Shown one piece after another: positions 55,414-64,000 of a stretch of 64,000 nt of DNA; within the stretch, counting starts at the first letter, position 1, and the number at the start of each line of letters is the position of its first letter. The notes beneath the pieces are model-generated. The model was not told where the DNA came from and ran no database searches. It was given only the letters and a program-made list of their open reading frames with translations. The stretch lies in contig NZ_CP058648.1 of NCBI RefSeq assembly GCF_018141405.1, positions 2,185,001 to 2,249,000 on the forward strand, given 5' to 3'. Source of the DNA: Serpentinicella alkaliphila (GTDB lineage Bacteria; Bacillota; Clostridia; Peptostreptococcales; Natronincolaceae). The position numbers were made by a program, and so were the translations under genes.

Positions 55414-56646
55414 ATGGCAAAAGACCTTCAGGAATCAACTAAAAGTGGAAATTCAAATAAATTTATAATAGCAATAATTTCATTTTTTATGCTACCAATT
55501 ATTACGGTCTCAATTTTATATTTTACAAATGAAAGCTTTAAATATACTGCTAATGATTTCTTAGGTTTTTTACCTGGTAGAATAGGTGGCTATTTTGAGA
55601 ATCAGCCAACAAAAGAAGAAAAAGAAGAATTAAAAAATCAGATAGCTAAACATTACATTTCTCTTAATGAAGATAGAATAGTTGATAAACTACTTCTAAT
55701 AAAGGGTGAGGATGTTAAGCTATATAATGACTTGTTAGTTCATCTAAATAAACTAAACCCGAAGAAAATGAATGAAGTAAAGGACGAATTAAGGAAGCGA
55801 GAAATTAAAGGTGATATTCTTTATCAAATTATTGAAGAAATAGATTTAGAGCGTACTGCAAAGATAGATTCACTAGTTAAGTATTATTCTTCATTAAGTC
55901 TAATGGAAGCACTAACTGAAATAAATAGCTCTTTTGAAAAAAATGAAATTAGTTCAGAGGAATTAGCATCGGTATTTGAACGTTTACCTATTGATACTGG
56001 CTCTAGACTATTAACCTTAATGGATACTAGTTTATCAGATAGAATTAGATATCTATTACCATCTTCCTATAGAAGAACTATAGATAAACAAATAAATGAT
56101 AATTACTTAAGGGAAAAAGAGTTTATAAGGCTAGCTAAAATCTACGAAGAAAAAGCTGTGGATGAGATAATTAAAGATATAGGAAATGCAGAGAAGTATA
56201 AAATTAGGGATCTTGCAATTATCTATAGCAATATGACTTATAAAAAAAGTGGAGAAATTTTATCTACAGTTAAGGATCAGGAGTTTTTATTTAATTTGTA
56301 TAACGAGATTGACCGCTATGATGAGCTTAACAACCTTAATGAAAACCGCTCTATAGGATTAGCTAAGTCTGTACAAACGATTAAAGACTATAATGCCAAA
56401 GTTTTAGAGTTAGCAGAGGTTTATCAAAAAATGCCAAGACAGGATTTAGCTAAGATTGTTGAACAAATGATTAGAAGTAACGATGTTGTAATTTTACAGG
56501 AAGTAGGAAACGAAAGGATTATATTTACACAACAACAATTAATTGTTGATGTACTTAATCAGTTTAGATCAAATATAATAACGGAAATTATGGGACATCT
56601 AGACACTAGAAGAACTACAGAACTATCTAAAAAGTTAGTTGAATAG
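55414..56646 (+). CDS. Flagellar operon membrane protein in the YlxF/MotE position
   Basis: A 410-residue protein with one N-terminal membrane helix (about 17-37, FIIAIISFFMLPIITVSIL) and a long helical, charged extracytoplasmic part. It sits between fliJ and fliK where Bacillus has YlxF (MotE-like, about 200 residues). The C-terminal half has repeated short helical units such as LAEVYQKMPRQDLAKIVEQM, resembling MotE/MgtE-N type repeats; the pattern of 'IY..M....' recurs near 265 and 335. It is twice the usual length. A role in stator or export chaperoning is possible but not shown. Confidence 0.7.
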   Translation: MAKDLQESTKSGNSNKFIIAIISFFMLPIITVSILYFTNESFKYTANDFLGFLPGRIGGYFENQPTKEEKEELKNQIAKHYISLNEDRIVDKLLLIKGEDVKLYNDLLVHLNKLNPKKMNEVKDELRKREIKGDILYQIIEEIDLERTAKIDSLVKYYSSLSLMEALTEINSSFEKNEISSEELASVFERLPIDTGSRLLTLMDTSLSDRIRYLLPSSYRRTIDKQINDNYLREKEFIRLAKIYEEKAVDEIIKDIGNAEKYKIRDLAIIYSNMTYKKSGEILSTVKDQEFLFNLYNEIDRYDELNNLNENRSIGLAKSVQTIKDYNAKVLELAEVYQKMPRQDLAKIVEQMIRSNDVVILQEVGNERIIFTQQQLIVDVLNQFRSNIITEIMGHLDTRRTTELSKKLVE

Positions 56647-56674
56647 TACATTTAATTAGGAAGGGGGTGAAAAA

Positions 56675-57991
56675 ATGAATGGGATAAATCAATTATTAGT
56701 TATGGATTTCTCAAGTAATAAATTTAAAAATACAGAAATAGATTTTGGCTCTAAAAAAGACTCCAGCTTCCAGAATATACTTCATAACACATTTAAAAAG
56801 AATACGGACAAAAACTTTAATTTAAATAATAAGGATAATAGACTTCCAAATGATCTAAAGCTAATGAATTCACCTTCTGTGAATTTTAATAAATTTACAG
56901 CAAAAGAAGGCAGCAAGTTAACTAATGAAAGCAGTCTACCACTAGAAACAGAAACTGATGAAGTGTGTATAATTGAAACATCATCAGATGAAGAAGTTTG
57001 TGTAGAGATGTTGCTAGACTTAATAAATATGCTACAAGCTTTTGTTAATGATGAGCCAAAGGACATAACGGAGAAAATCAAAGTAGTATTCGAAAATCTT
57101 AATGAGCTTAATGTGAGCGAGAACTTTAAGCAAGAGGTTAGTATATTACTAACAGAGATCAGTAGCTTAATAGAGAATTTTGAGAAAACTGCACATAATT
57201 CGGATTTTAAGTCGGCTTACTCAGAGAAGCTTAATGAATTATTAAATAAAGTAAGCAAACTGGAGACGAAAGAAACGAACAAAAAAAATGTTAAAGAGTT
57301 GAAAGTAACAGAAGAAAAGGATGTTAATGTTATTACTACTCCTAATAATAAAGATTCAGTTAAGCCAAGCAGTAATCAAGACCATAGTTACGATACAAAA
57401 GAAAAAAAGGGTAACGAATTAAATACTAAAGAATTTAGTTCAAGTCTAGTTAATGATGAGGAACTAAAAAATGAGGGACCAAAAGAGGCTAATATTAGTG
57501 TGACACAAAGCATAAGGGGTGAATTACTCTCTAAGGTGAGTGCCAATGGTCTTCCATCAAAGGTGAACTCTAACAATATTATGACTCAAATTGCTAGTCA
57601 AATTAATAAAGTCAATCTTAATGGTCTTAATGAAATAAAAATTCAACTTATGCCAGAGAATCTAGGTAAATTGTCATTAAAGATTTCTACTACAGATAAT
57701 TTAGTATCTGCAAAAATTATAGCTGAAAGTATACAAATAAAGGAGATTATTGAAAGTAATCTTAATCAATTAAGGGATTCCTTATCTGAAAAAGGTATTT
57801 CAATATCGAATGTAGAGGTATTTGTTGGACAGGACTCTGACGCATATAGACATAAGCAAGCCTTACAGCAAATGCTTAAAGGGAAAAAATCAAATAACTC
57901 TATCGAGGATATACAATTAGTTAGTGAAGATGTTAGTATAGGGGTTTCAAATCCATATTTAGAAGAAAACAGCTTTGATATGATGGGTTAA
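56675..57991 (+). CDS. fliK: Flagellar hook-length control protein FliK
   Basis: A 438-residue protein. The N-terminal three quarters are low-complexity, rich in Asn, Lys, Glu and Ser, as expected of the molecular ruler. The conserved C-terminal hook domain (about 315-400) shows [20 protein letters not shown] and later [25 protein letters not shown] precedes the ATG. flgD follows directly. Confidence 0.9.
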   Translation: MNGINQLLVMDFSSNKFKNTEIDFGSKKDSSFQNILHNTFKKNTDKNFNLNNKDNRLPNDLKLMNSPSVNFNKFTAKEGSKLTNESSLPLETETDEVCIIETSSDEEVCVEMLLDLINMLQAFVNDEPKDITEKIKVVFENLNELNVSENFKQEVSILLTEISSLIENFEKTAHNSDFKSAYSEKLNELLNKVSKLETKETNKKNVKELKVTEEKDVNVITTPNNKDSVKPSSNQDHSYDTKEKKGNELNTKEFSSSLVNDEELKNEGPKEANISVTQSIRGELLSKVSANGLPSKVNSNNIMTQIASQINKVNLNGLNEIKIQLMPENLGKLSLKISTTDNLVSAKIIAESIQIKEIIESNLNQLRDSLSEKGISISNVEVFVGQDSDAYRHKQALQQMLKGKKSNNSIEDIQLVSEDVSIGVSNPYLEENSFDMMG

Positions 57992-58005
57992 AGGAGGGTT
58001 ATAAC

Positions 58006-58422
58006 ATGTATAATGATATAAGTGGAGTTAATAGATATAGGGACTACTCTAATACAAGCAAAAACAATCAAAAATTTAACAATGAATTGAATAAAGATGC
58101 ATTTTTAAGGCTACTGACCACTCAGTTAAAAAATCAAGACCCACTAAAGCCAATGGAAGATAGAGAGTTTATTGCACAAATGGCCCAATTTACTTCTCTT
58201 GAACAAATGCAAAACTTAAATGAGACTGTAAAATCAAATAATCAAACTATGTTAGAACACTTAGCTTCAATGAATAACAATATGGTAAAAAGCCAATCCT
58301 CAATTTTGCAAACCTTAGAAGAAATAAACAAGTCTATAAAAAATATAAATAACAAGCCTGAACAAACAACGCCAAATAATGGACAAGCTTCTGAAGAAGC
58401 TATTGAAACTGCTGAACAATAA
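58006..58422 (+). CDS. flgD: Flagellar hook-capping scaffold FlgD (short form)
   Basis: A 138-residue FlgD with the conserved N-terminal [20 protein letters not shown] and [19 protein letters not shown]. It lacks the C-terminal FlgD Ig/Tudor domains of the enterobacterial protein, ending in a Gln/Asn/Glu-rich tail. Short FlgDs are common in clostridia. AGGAGGG precedes the ATG. Confidence 0.92.
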   Translation: MYNDISGVNRYRDYSNTSKNNQKFNNELNKDAFLRLLTTQLKNQDPLKPMEDREFIAQMAQFTSLEQMQNLNETVKSNNQTMLEHLASMNNNMVKSQSSILQTLEEINKSIKNINNKPEQTTPNNGQASEEAIETAEQ

Positions 58423-58463
58423 GTACGAGTGTATTTTAGGAGGCAGAATAAGGTGGTGAAAGC

Positions 58464-58856
58464 ATGATTACATACAATAGAGTGAATAACAACTCTGTTA
58501 AAAATGATTTGATTAAAGGTGCGCATATCAATAAAAGCACGTATTCACATAATAAAAACATTAATTTTAATGAAATACTTCATAAAACTGTAAATAAAAA
58601 TGTTGAGTTAAAGTTTTCAAAGCATGCTTCTGAGAGACTAGATCAGAGAAATATAAAGTTAACTATGGAAGAATTAGAAAAGCTTAATAATGCTTTAGAT
58701 AATGCATCCCAAAAAGGTATCAAAGAGACCTTAATCATTATGGAGAAGAAAGCATTTATTGCGAATGTAAAAAACAAAGTAATTATAACTGCTGCCGTAG
58801 AGGAACAATTATGTGAAAATATTTTCACTAATATAGACGGTGCAATTATTATATAA
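58464..58856 (+). CDS. Flagellar operon protein, TIGR02530 type
   Basis: A 130-residue protein found between flgD and flgE in many Firmicutes. The core is FSKHASERLDQRNIKLTMEE and later IIMEKKAFIANVKNKVIITA; it has no membrane segment. Its role is not established; the position suggests hook assembly. GGTGGTG precedes the ATG. Confidence 0.85.
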   Translation: MITYNRVNNNSVKNDLIKGAHINKSTYSHNKNINFNEILHKTVNKNVELKFSKHASERLDQRNIKLTMEELEKLNNALDNASQKGIKETLIIMEKKAFIANVKNKVIITAAVEEQLCENIFTNIDGAIII

Positions 58857-58943
58857 GCCGGACCAACTGTGGAGGCTTATAAATCACTTCTGACTGACAG
58901 ATGAAGTGAAAAAAATAAAAAAAAATCAGGGGGTCATTTAATT

Positions 58944-60272
58944 ATGATGCGTTCAATGTTTTCAGCCGTATCGGGTTTAAGAGCACACCAAACTCGAATG
59001 GATGTTATAGGTAATAATATTGCCAATGTTAATACAGCAGGATTTAAGGGTGCAAGGGTAACCTTTCAAGAGGTTTTTAATCAGACCTTAAGGGGAGCAG
59101 GTTCACCTCAAGCAGGAAAAGGGGGAACTAACCCTCAACAAGTAGGTCTAGGTATTAGTATAGCCTCAATGGATACATTCCATATCCGTGGCTCTGTTGA
59201 AACAACAGGTTATAACACAGATGCAATGATTAATGGAGAAGGTTTCTTTATAGTAGCTGATGGAGACGTAAGAAGCTATACAAGAGCAGGAAGCTTTGGC
59301 TTAGATGAGGCTGGAAATTTAGTAACTGCAGATGGTTTTAAACTACTAGGGTATATGTATGACTCAGAAAGACAAAGATATATAAACTCATTAACAGGAC
59401 TTCAGGTATCGAAATCTATGAGTTTTCCTGCATTAGCAACGAGCGGAGTAACCTTTGGAGGAAATTTAAATGCTAATACCCAAATGCGTACCGGAGATGT
59501 TCCAGTTGAGATAGGGACCGCCCCCGATAATAGACCAACAACAATTAATGACCTAGGGAATACAGTAGCTAGGGATACTACCTTTACTGTTTACGATGAA
59601 AGAGGAGGAACTCATGATATTAGAGTTGCCTTTGTAAAAAGAGAAGTAGCACCTCCGACGCCACCTGCACTACCAACTTCTCAATACGAGGTTGTTTTAA
59701 TTAATAGTGATGGAACAGTACAAATACCTGATGCGGCTAATAGGGCAATTATTACATTTGATAGTAGTGGAAAACACGTAAGTGGAGGACTACAAATAAC
59801 TGTTAATCCAAGTAATGGAGCTAGCCCATTTGATTTTAGTGTAGACTTTAGTAAACTTACGGATTTTGCAAATGAATCCGATGCTTCCGCAGAGCATGTT
59901 ACTGGATATAAGCAGGGTAGTTTAAGTGACTTTGCAATTGATGCTAATGGAGTTATAACAGGGTACTTTAGTAATGGACAAATGAGGCCAATTGGACAAA
60001 TGATGTTAGCTAACTTTAGTAATCCATCTGGACTTCAAAAGACAGGGTCTAACCTTTATAGAGTAACATCAAACTCTGGTGAACCTTTAATGGGTCAACC
60101 AGGCACTGGTGGTAGAGGATCACTTAATCCGGGGGCATTAGAGATGTCAAACGTTGATTTATCAAGAGAGTTTACTAATATGATTACGACTCAGAGAGGA
60201 TTCCAAGCGAATTCAAGAGTTATTACCGCAAGTGATGAAATGCTTCAAGAAGTTGTAAATATGAAACGATAG
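58944..60272 (+). CDS. flgE: Flagellar hook protein FlgE
   Basis: Main hook subunit, 442 residues. The N-terminus MRSMFSAVSGLRAHQTRMD leads into IGNNIANVNTAGFKG, and the C-terminus NVDLSREFTNMITTQRGFQA ends with the paired coiled coil; the middle is the variable surface part (Pro/Thr-rich near 225). Two in-frame ATGs (58944, 58947) follow GGGGGTC. A GC-rich hairpin follows the stop. Confidence 0.96.
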   Translation: MMRSMFSAVSGLRAHQTRMDVIGNNIANVNTAGFKGARVTFQEVFNQTLRGAGSPQAGKGGTNPQQVGLGISIASMDTFHIRGSVETTGYNTDAMINGEGFFIVADGDVRSYTRAGSFGLDEAGNLVTADGFKLLGYMYDSERQRYINSLTGLQVSKSMSFPALATSGVTFGGNLNANTQMRTGDVPVEIGTAPDNRPTTINDLGNTVARDTTFTVYDERGGTHDIRVAFVKREVAPPTPPALPTSQYEVVLINSDGTVQIPDAANRAIITFDSSGKHVSGGLQITVNPSNGASPFDFSVDFSKLTDFANESDASAEHVTGYKQGSLSDFAIDANGVITGYFSNGQMRPIGQMMLANFSNPSGLQKTGSNLYRVTSNSGEPLMGQPGTGGRGSLNPGALEMSNVDLSREFTNMITTQRGFQANSRVITASDEMLQEVVNMKR

Positions 60273-60285
60273 AATTTAATAACTG

Positions 60286-60309
60286 CTCGGGCAGCAAAGT
60301 CTGCCCGAG
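60286..60309 (+). other. Stable hairpin between flgE and flbD
   Basis: A 9-bp GC-rich stem CTCGGGCAG / CTGCCCGAG with loop CAAAGT and no T-run after it. It is more likely an mRNA-stabilising or processing element that protects the abundant flgE message than a terminator. Confidence 0.6.
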
Positions 60310-60329
60310 TATAAATAGAGGATGATTTT

Positions 60330-60551
60330 ATGATTAGATTAACCAGGTTTAATGAGTCTGTGTTTGTTTTGAATGCTGAGCTAATTCAAACAATTGAAGA
60401 GACTCCAGATACAGTTATTACTTTAGTTAATGGTCAAAAGATTCTAGTTTTGGAAGATAGTCAAAAAGTTATAGAGAAAGTTGTTGAATATAAAAGAAAT
60501 ATATTTACTAGTCACTCTTTAGGGGAATTTAGCAAAGAGAAAGAGGTGTAG
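60330..60551 (+). CDS. flbD: FlbD family flagellar protein (SwrD type)
   Basis: A 73-residue protein beginning MIRLTRFNESVFVLNAELIQ with ETPDTVITLVNGQKILV, the FlbD/SwrD family. In B. subtilis SwrD raises flagellar motor power by supporting MotAB. Here it lies three bases before motA, which agrees with that role. Confidence 0.93.
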   Translation: MIRLTRFNESVFVLNAELIQTIEETPDTVITLVNGQKILVLEDSQKVIEKVVEYKRNIFTSHSLGEFSKEKEV

Positions 60552-60553
60552 AA

Positions 60554-61336
60554 GTGGATTTAGCAACCATAATTGGAATAGTTGTAGGATTGGTGTTTGT
60601 AGTAGCTGGTATTTTAGTAGATGGGGACTTATTAACATACCTAAATTTACCATCGATTCTAATTGTACTGGGAGGGACAGTTTCAGCAACGTTTGTTGCA
60701 TATCCTTTATCTAGAGTACTTGCGGCAATGAAAATAGTTTCAAAGGCTTTTTCTAGCAACGATGTTGAGCCTTCAGAAATCATAGGGAAAGTTATTGGAT
60801 TAGCAAATACAGCAAGAAAAGAGGGTCTACTGGCTCTTGAGGAGGCAGCAAGTGAGATTGATGATAAGTTCCTTCAAAAAGGAATTATGTTAATCGTTGA
60901 TGGAACTGACCCTGAGCTCGTAAGAAATCTTCTAGAAACAGAGTTGAACTTCGTTGAAGAGAGACATAAGGAAGGTCAAGGAATTTTTGAAGCTATGGGT
61001 TCTTATGCACCGGCATTTGGCATGATAGGTACCCTTATTGGACTTATAAATATGTTAAGATCTTTAGATGATCCTTCTACAATTGGACCAAGTATGGCTG
61101 TAGCACTTATAACAACATTTTACGGTTCTTTGCTAGCGAACCTAATATTCCTACCAATTGCAAATAAGTTAAAATTAAGAAGTAAAGAAGAGATTATGAG
61201 AAAAGAGATAATGGTTGAAGGTTTACTTTCAATTCAAGCCGGTGAAAATCCTAGAATTATAGAGGAAAAGCTAAAAGCATTCTTACCACCTAAATTAAGA
61301 GAGTCAATGGAAAAAGAGGAAGGTGTTAAAGCGTAA
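60554..61336 (+). CDS. motA: Flagellar stator protein MotA
   Basis: Stator subunit, 260 residues, four membrane segments (about 3-22, 30-50, 145-165 and 180-200), with the family core APAFGMIGTLIGLINMLRSL and the cytoplasmic loop between helices 2 and 3. The GTG start follows AGAGGTG. It overlaps motB by one base. Which ion it uses cannot be told by eye. Confidence 0.95.
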   Translation: MDLATIIGIVVGLVFVVAGILVDGDLLTYLNLPSILIVLGGTVSATFVAYPLSRVLAAMKIVSKAFSSNDVEPSEIIGKVIGLANTARKEGLLALEEAASEIDDKFLQKGIMLIVDGTDPELVRNLLETELNFVEERHKEGQGIFEAMGSYAPAFGMIGTLIGLINMLRSLDDPSTIGPSMAVALITTFYGSLLANLIFLPIANKLKLRSKEEIMRKEIMVEGLLSIQAGENPRIIEEKLKAFLPPKLRESMEKEEGVKA

Positions 61337-62094
61337 TGGCTAGGAGAAAGTCAAGCGATGACGAAGCTAAAAAAGGTGCACCTGAATGGATGACTACATA
61401 TGGGGATATGGTAACTTTATTGTTATGTTTTTTTGTTCTTCTTTTTGCTTTTTCTGAAGTAGATGCTAAAAAATTTGATGCTTTTATTCAATCATTCCAA
61501 GGTTCTTTAGGGGTACTAGATTCTGGTTTAACTATAGAACAGAGTGACTACATATCAGAGGCTATGCTACATGACTTAACGACTAAGCAGCAAGAGGAAC
61601 TCGAAGATTTTAGAAAATTAAAAGAGAGATTAGATGAATTCTTGCAAGATAGGAACCTTGATGCAGATATTTTAATTAGCTTAGAAACTAGAGGCTTGGT
61701 AGTCAGATTTCAAGATAATGTATTGTTTGACCCAGGCGACGCAAGATTAAAATCCGAATCAGAGAAAATATTGCTCGAAATTGCAGAATTTATGCAATTA
61801 CCTGAATATGAGGAAAAAAATATTAGGGTGGAAGGGCATACAGATACTGTTCCAACAGGCAATAATTCGAAATATGAAACTAACTGGGAACTATCAACAA
61901 CTAGAGCAACAAATGTAGTAAGATATTTATCTGAAAAAGTTGGTTTAAGACCTGAAAGGTTTACTGCTTCAGGATTTAGTGAATATCATCCTGTAGCACC
62001 AAATGATACTAGAGAAAACAAAGCAAAGAATAGGCGGGTTGATATAGTTATTTTAAGAACTGAGTTTATAGCTCCTTCGCCAGACCTTAATTAA
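61336..62094 (+). CDS. motB: Flagellar stator protein MotB
   Basis: 252 residues: cytoplasmic N-terminus, one membrane helix with the ion-binding Asp24 (TTYGDMVTLLLCFFVLLFAF), plug/linker, and an OmpA-type peptidoglycan-binding domain with VEGHTDTVPTGNNSKY and LSTTRATNVVRYLSE. The start codon overlaps the motA stop. Confidence 0.96.
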   Translation: MARRKSSDDEAKKGAPEWMTTYGDMVTLLLCFFVLLFAFSEVDAKKFDAFIQSFQGSLGVLDSGLTIEQSDYISEAMLHDLTTKQQEELEDFRKLKERLDEFLQDRNLDADILISLETRGLVVRFQDNVLFDPGDARLKSESEKILLEIAEFMQLPEYEEKNIRVEGHTDTVPTGNNSKYETNWELSTTRATNVVRYLSEKVGLRPERFTASGFSEYHPVAPNDTRENKAKNRRVDIVILRTEFIAPSPDLN

Positions 62095-62107
62095 ATGGGG
62101 GATATAC

Positions 62108-62524
62108 ATGAATACAAAAAAAATAATTCTTTATCTGTCAGTTGGAGTATTAATATCAGCAGTTTTTTTTGGTAGTATATTTTATTTTTTATTTATGAGA
62201 AATAGTGAGACTGCAGTTAAGCCTGTGAAAACCTATGAGTATAGTATAGGTGATTTTACAACTAACTTAGGAAATGCTAGAAGCTATTTTAAAGGCAAGA
62301 TAGTTGTGGAAGTAACTGATAAAAAGCTTGTAGAAAAATTTCCTGAAAACGATGCTAGAATTAGAGATAGGGTAATAAAGACTCTTATTGACAAAAAGCC
62401 AGAGGATATAATGAATCCAACGGGACAACAAAATTTAAGAAAAGAGTTAATTAATGAAATTGCTACACTAATGGAAACTGATAAAATATCAAACTTATTC
62501 TTTACAGATTATATAGTACAATAA
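62108..62524 (+). CDS. fliL: Flagellar basal body-associated protein FliL
   Basis: 138 residues with one N-terminal membrane helix (about 5-28) and a periplasmic domain with YEYSIGDFTTNLGNARSYFK and RIRDRVIKTLIDKKPEDI typical of FliL, which surrounds the stator. GGGGGA precedes the ATG. It follows motB by 13 bases. Confidence 0.94.
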   Translation: MNTKKIILYLSVGVLISAVFFGSIFYFLFMRNSETAVKPVKTYEYSIGDFTTNLGNARSYFKGKIVVEVTDKKLVEKFPENDARIRDRVIKTLIDKKPEDIMNPTGQQNLRKELINEIATLMETDKISNLFFTDYIVQ

Positions 62525-62562
62525 GTAAATTGTAGGTATTTTAATGGCGGGAGGTGATGTAG

Positions 62563-63558
62563 TTGTCAGAAATAATGTCTCAAAATGAAATAGACGAACT
62601 CTTAAAGGCGCTTAGTACTGGAGAGGTAAATGTAGATGAAATTAAAGAAGAGAAAATGGAGAAAAAAGTTAGAAAATATGACTTTAAAAGTCCTAAAAAA
62701 CTTGCCAAGGATCAACTACGTACCCTGCAAATTATACATGAGAATTTTTCAAGAACTTTAAACACATTTTTATCTGGATATTTAAGAAGTTTTGTACAAG
62801 CTGAAGTATTATCAGTTGAAGAGCTTTCATATTACGAATTTGGTAATTCAATTGTGAATCCATCAGTATTATCTATAGTTAATTTTAATCCATTAAGTGG
62901 ACAGATTATTATTGATTTATCACCATCTATTGCATTTACAGTAATTGATAGAATTTTAGGAGGAAGCGGAAAACCATTTGATGAAATTAGAACTTTTACA
63001 GAGATAGAAACAACGATAGTTAAGAAATTAATGAGGCAGATATTAGAAATTATGATAGACCCTTGGGAGAATGTAATAGAGCTTGAACCTAAGCTTGACA
63101 AGATAGAAACTAATTCGCAATTTGTGCAAATCGTATCACCAAATGAGACTGTTGCTTTAATTACATTAAGTTTAAAAATTGGTGAGATAGACGGAATGCT
63201 TAATGTATGTATACCTCACATAGTTATAGAACCAATACTAGAAAAACTAAGTACAAAGTTCTGGTTTTCTAGCGTAAGCAAATCTGTAACTGATGAAGAT
63301 AAGAAAACTCTACAAAAAAGAGTTGAAAAAAGCAAAGTCAATTTAAGTGCACAATTGGGATCAACACATATAACTGTTAGGGACTTCCTAGAACTACAAA
63401 TAGGAGATGTAATAGGATTAGATAAAGTAGCTCATGAGGAGCTAGAAATAGAGGTTGGCGATAAGCTGAAATTCTTTGGTGTGCCAGGAACTGTTAAAAA
63501 CAAAATGGCGATCAAAATAACAAAGATAATTAAGGGGGTCGAAGAATACTATGACTGA
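62563..63558 (+). CDS. fliM: Flagellar motor switch protein FliM
   Basis: 331 residues. The N-terminal MSQNEIDELLKAL is the CheY-P binding segment; the middle is CheC-like (ENFSRTLNTFLSGYLRSFVQ) and the end is a SpoA/FliN-like domain (LQIGDVIGLDKV). The TTG start follows GGGAGGTGA (62550-62558). It overlaps fliY by eight bases. Confidence 0.96.
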   Translation: MSEIMSQNEIDELLKALSTGEVNVDEIKEEKMEKKVRKYDFKSPKKLAKDQLRTLQIIHENFSRTLNTFLSGYLRSFVQAEVLSVEELSYYEFGNSIVNPSVLSIVNFNPLSGQIIIDLSPSIAFTVIDRILGGSGKPFDEIRTFTEIETTIVKKLMRQILEIMIDPWENVIELEPKLDKIETNSQFVQIVSPNETVALITLSLKIGEIDGMLNVCIPHIVIEPILEKLSTKFWFSSVSKSVTDEDKKTLQKRVEKSKVNLSAQLGSTHITVRDFLELQIGDVIGLDKVAHEELEIEVGDKLKFFGVPGTVKNKMAIKITKIIKGVEEYYD

Positions 63559-64000
63559 TATGTTATCCCAAGAGGAAATTGACGCACTATTAAGTGGGAG
63601 CAGTGTGTCATCTTATGAAGAAAAAGATACGTATACTTTAGCGAACATAGATTTCAACGATAATGAAAAGGATGCTATTGGAGAAATAGGTAATATTAGT
63701 ATGGGAACTTCCGCAACAACCTTATCTACATTATTAGGTCATAGGGTTAACATTACTACACCAAAGGTTTCTGTAACTAGTATAGAAGAACTTTCAGATT
63801 TATATCCGTTACCTTTTGTTGCTGTAGATGTTAGATATAAGGAAGGGCTAGAAGGAACTAACATCTTGGTTATAAAAGAGGAAGATGTAAAAATTATAAC
63901 TGACTTAATGATGGGTGGCCATGGGGTTCCTAGCGATGAGCCATTATCAGAACTGCATCTTAGTGCAATTAGTGAGGCAATGAATCAAATGGTAGGTTCA
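63551..64000 (+). CDS. fliY: Flagellar motor switch phosphatase FliY, 5' part
   Basis: The frame starts at an ATG inside the end of fliM and runs off the window. MTDMLSQEEIDALLSG is again a CheY-P binding peptide, and a CheC-like domain follows (DAIGEIGNISMGTSATTLST, later SELHLSAISEAMNQMVGS) with the ExIGNI and SEAMNQM phosphatase motifs. FliY replaces FliN in Bacillus and Clostridium and dephosphorylates CheY-P. The C-terminal FliN domain lies beyond the end. Confidence 0.93.
   Translation, partial: MTDMLSQEEIDALLSGSSVSSYEEKDTYTLANIDFNDNEKDAIGEIGNISMGTSATTLSTLLGHRVNITTPKVSVTSIEELSDLYPLPFVAVDVRYKEGLEGTNILVIKEEDVKIITDLMMGGHGVPSDEPLSELHLSAISEAMNQMVGS

Noticed and set aside
1-64000. CRISPR arrays, rRNA and tRNA genes
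   Set aside because: No regularly spaced repeats were seen, and no rRNA or cloverleaf-like segments were recognised by eye; a tRNA scan would settle the latter.

Overview
The window is a stretch of low-GC Firmicute chromosome. It most resembles a motile, spore-forming clostridium of the Alkaliphilus/Clostridiaceae kind. The evidence is the Firmicute gene order (yceD-rpmF-fapR-plsX-fabHKDG-acpP-fabF-rnc-smc-ftsY-ylxM-ffh-rpsP-ylqC-rimM-trmD-rplS-rbgA-rnhB, then dprA-topA-hslVU-codY and a flgB-first flagellar operon), the presence of ylbJ, FabK and CodY, many TTG/GTG starts with strong AGGAGG sites, and perfect Spo0A boxes. The genus is inference.

Layout. 1-2.3 kb: end of recG, then rsmD, coaD and a coiled-coil protein, converging on ylbJ. 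3.6-10.4 kb: accessory region with an sdpR/sdpI pair, a lipoprotein alpha/beta hydrolase, a TetR regulator with a serine hydrolase, a membrane-anchored protein and a frameshifted lipoprotein. 10.4-15 kb: an OmpR-type two-component system, then a zinc phospholipase C-like gene and a diacylglycerol glycosyltransferase-like gene. 15-20.1 kb: tmcAL facing ackA, with an IS1634-like element inserted in ackA and a 349-bp perfect duplication around it. 20.2-39.5 kb: fatty acid/phospholipid synthesis, then RNA processing, chromosome, SRP and ribosome genes. 39.5-42.4 kb: a small accessory insert (lipoprotein, a pseudogene, a probable glutamate 2,3-aminomutase). 42.7-48.7 kb: dprA, topA, hslV, hslU, codY. 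49.1-64 kb: flagellar operon flgB, flgC, fliE-fliK, flgD, flgE, flbD, motAB, fliL, fliM, fliY (cut by the window end).

How parts may work together. The most interesting reading is at 10.4-15 kb. Near-identical operators, built of TTTAACA-like repeats on an 11-bp period, lie in front of both the two-component operon and the phospholipase/glycosyltransferase pair. This is the architecture bound by PhoP/OmpR-type regulators. The two effectors would split phospholipid to diacylglycerol and then glycosylate it, which suggests a regulated phospholipid-to-glycolipid remodelling module, possibly phosphate-responsive. The function is inference; the repeats and the zinc-ligand spacing are visible.

Other points are a complete ackA regenerated by the long IS duplication, two perfect Spo0A boxes before the flagellar operon, palindromes at the fapR promoter, a 20-bp perfect inverted repeat between sdpR and the hydrolase, and a substrate-site signature that re-assigns the 'lysine 2,3-aminomutase' homologue to glutamate. 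No rRNA, tRNA or CRISPR array was seen.
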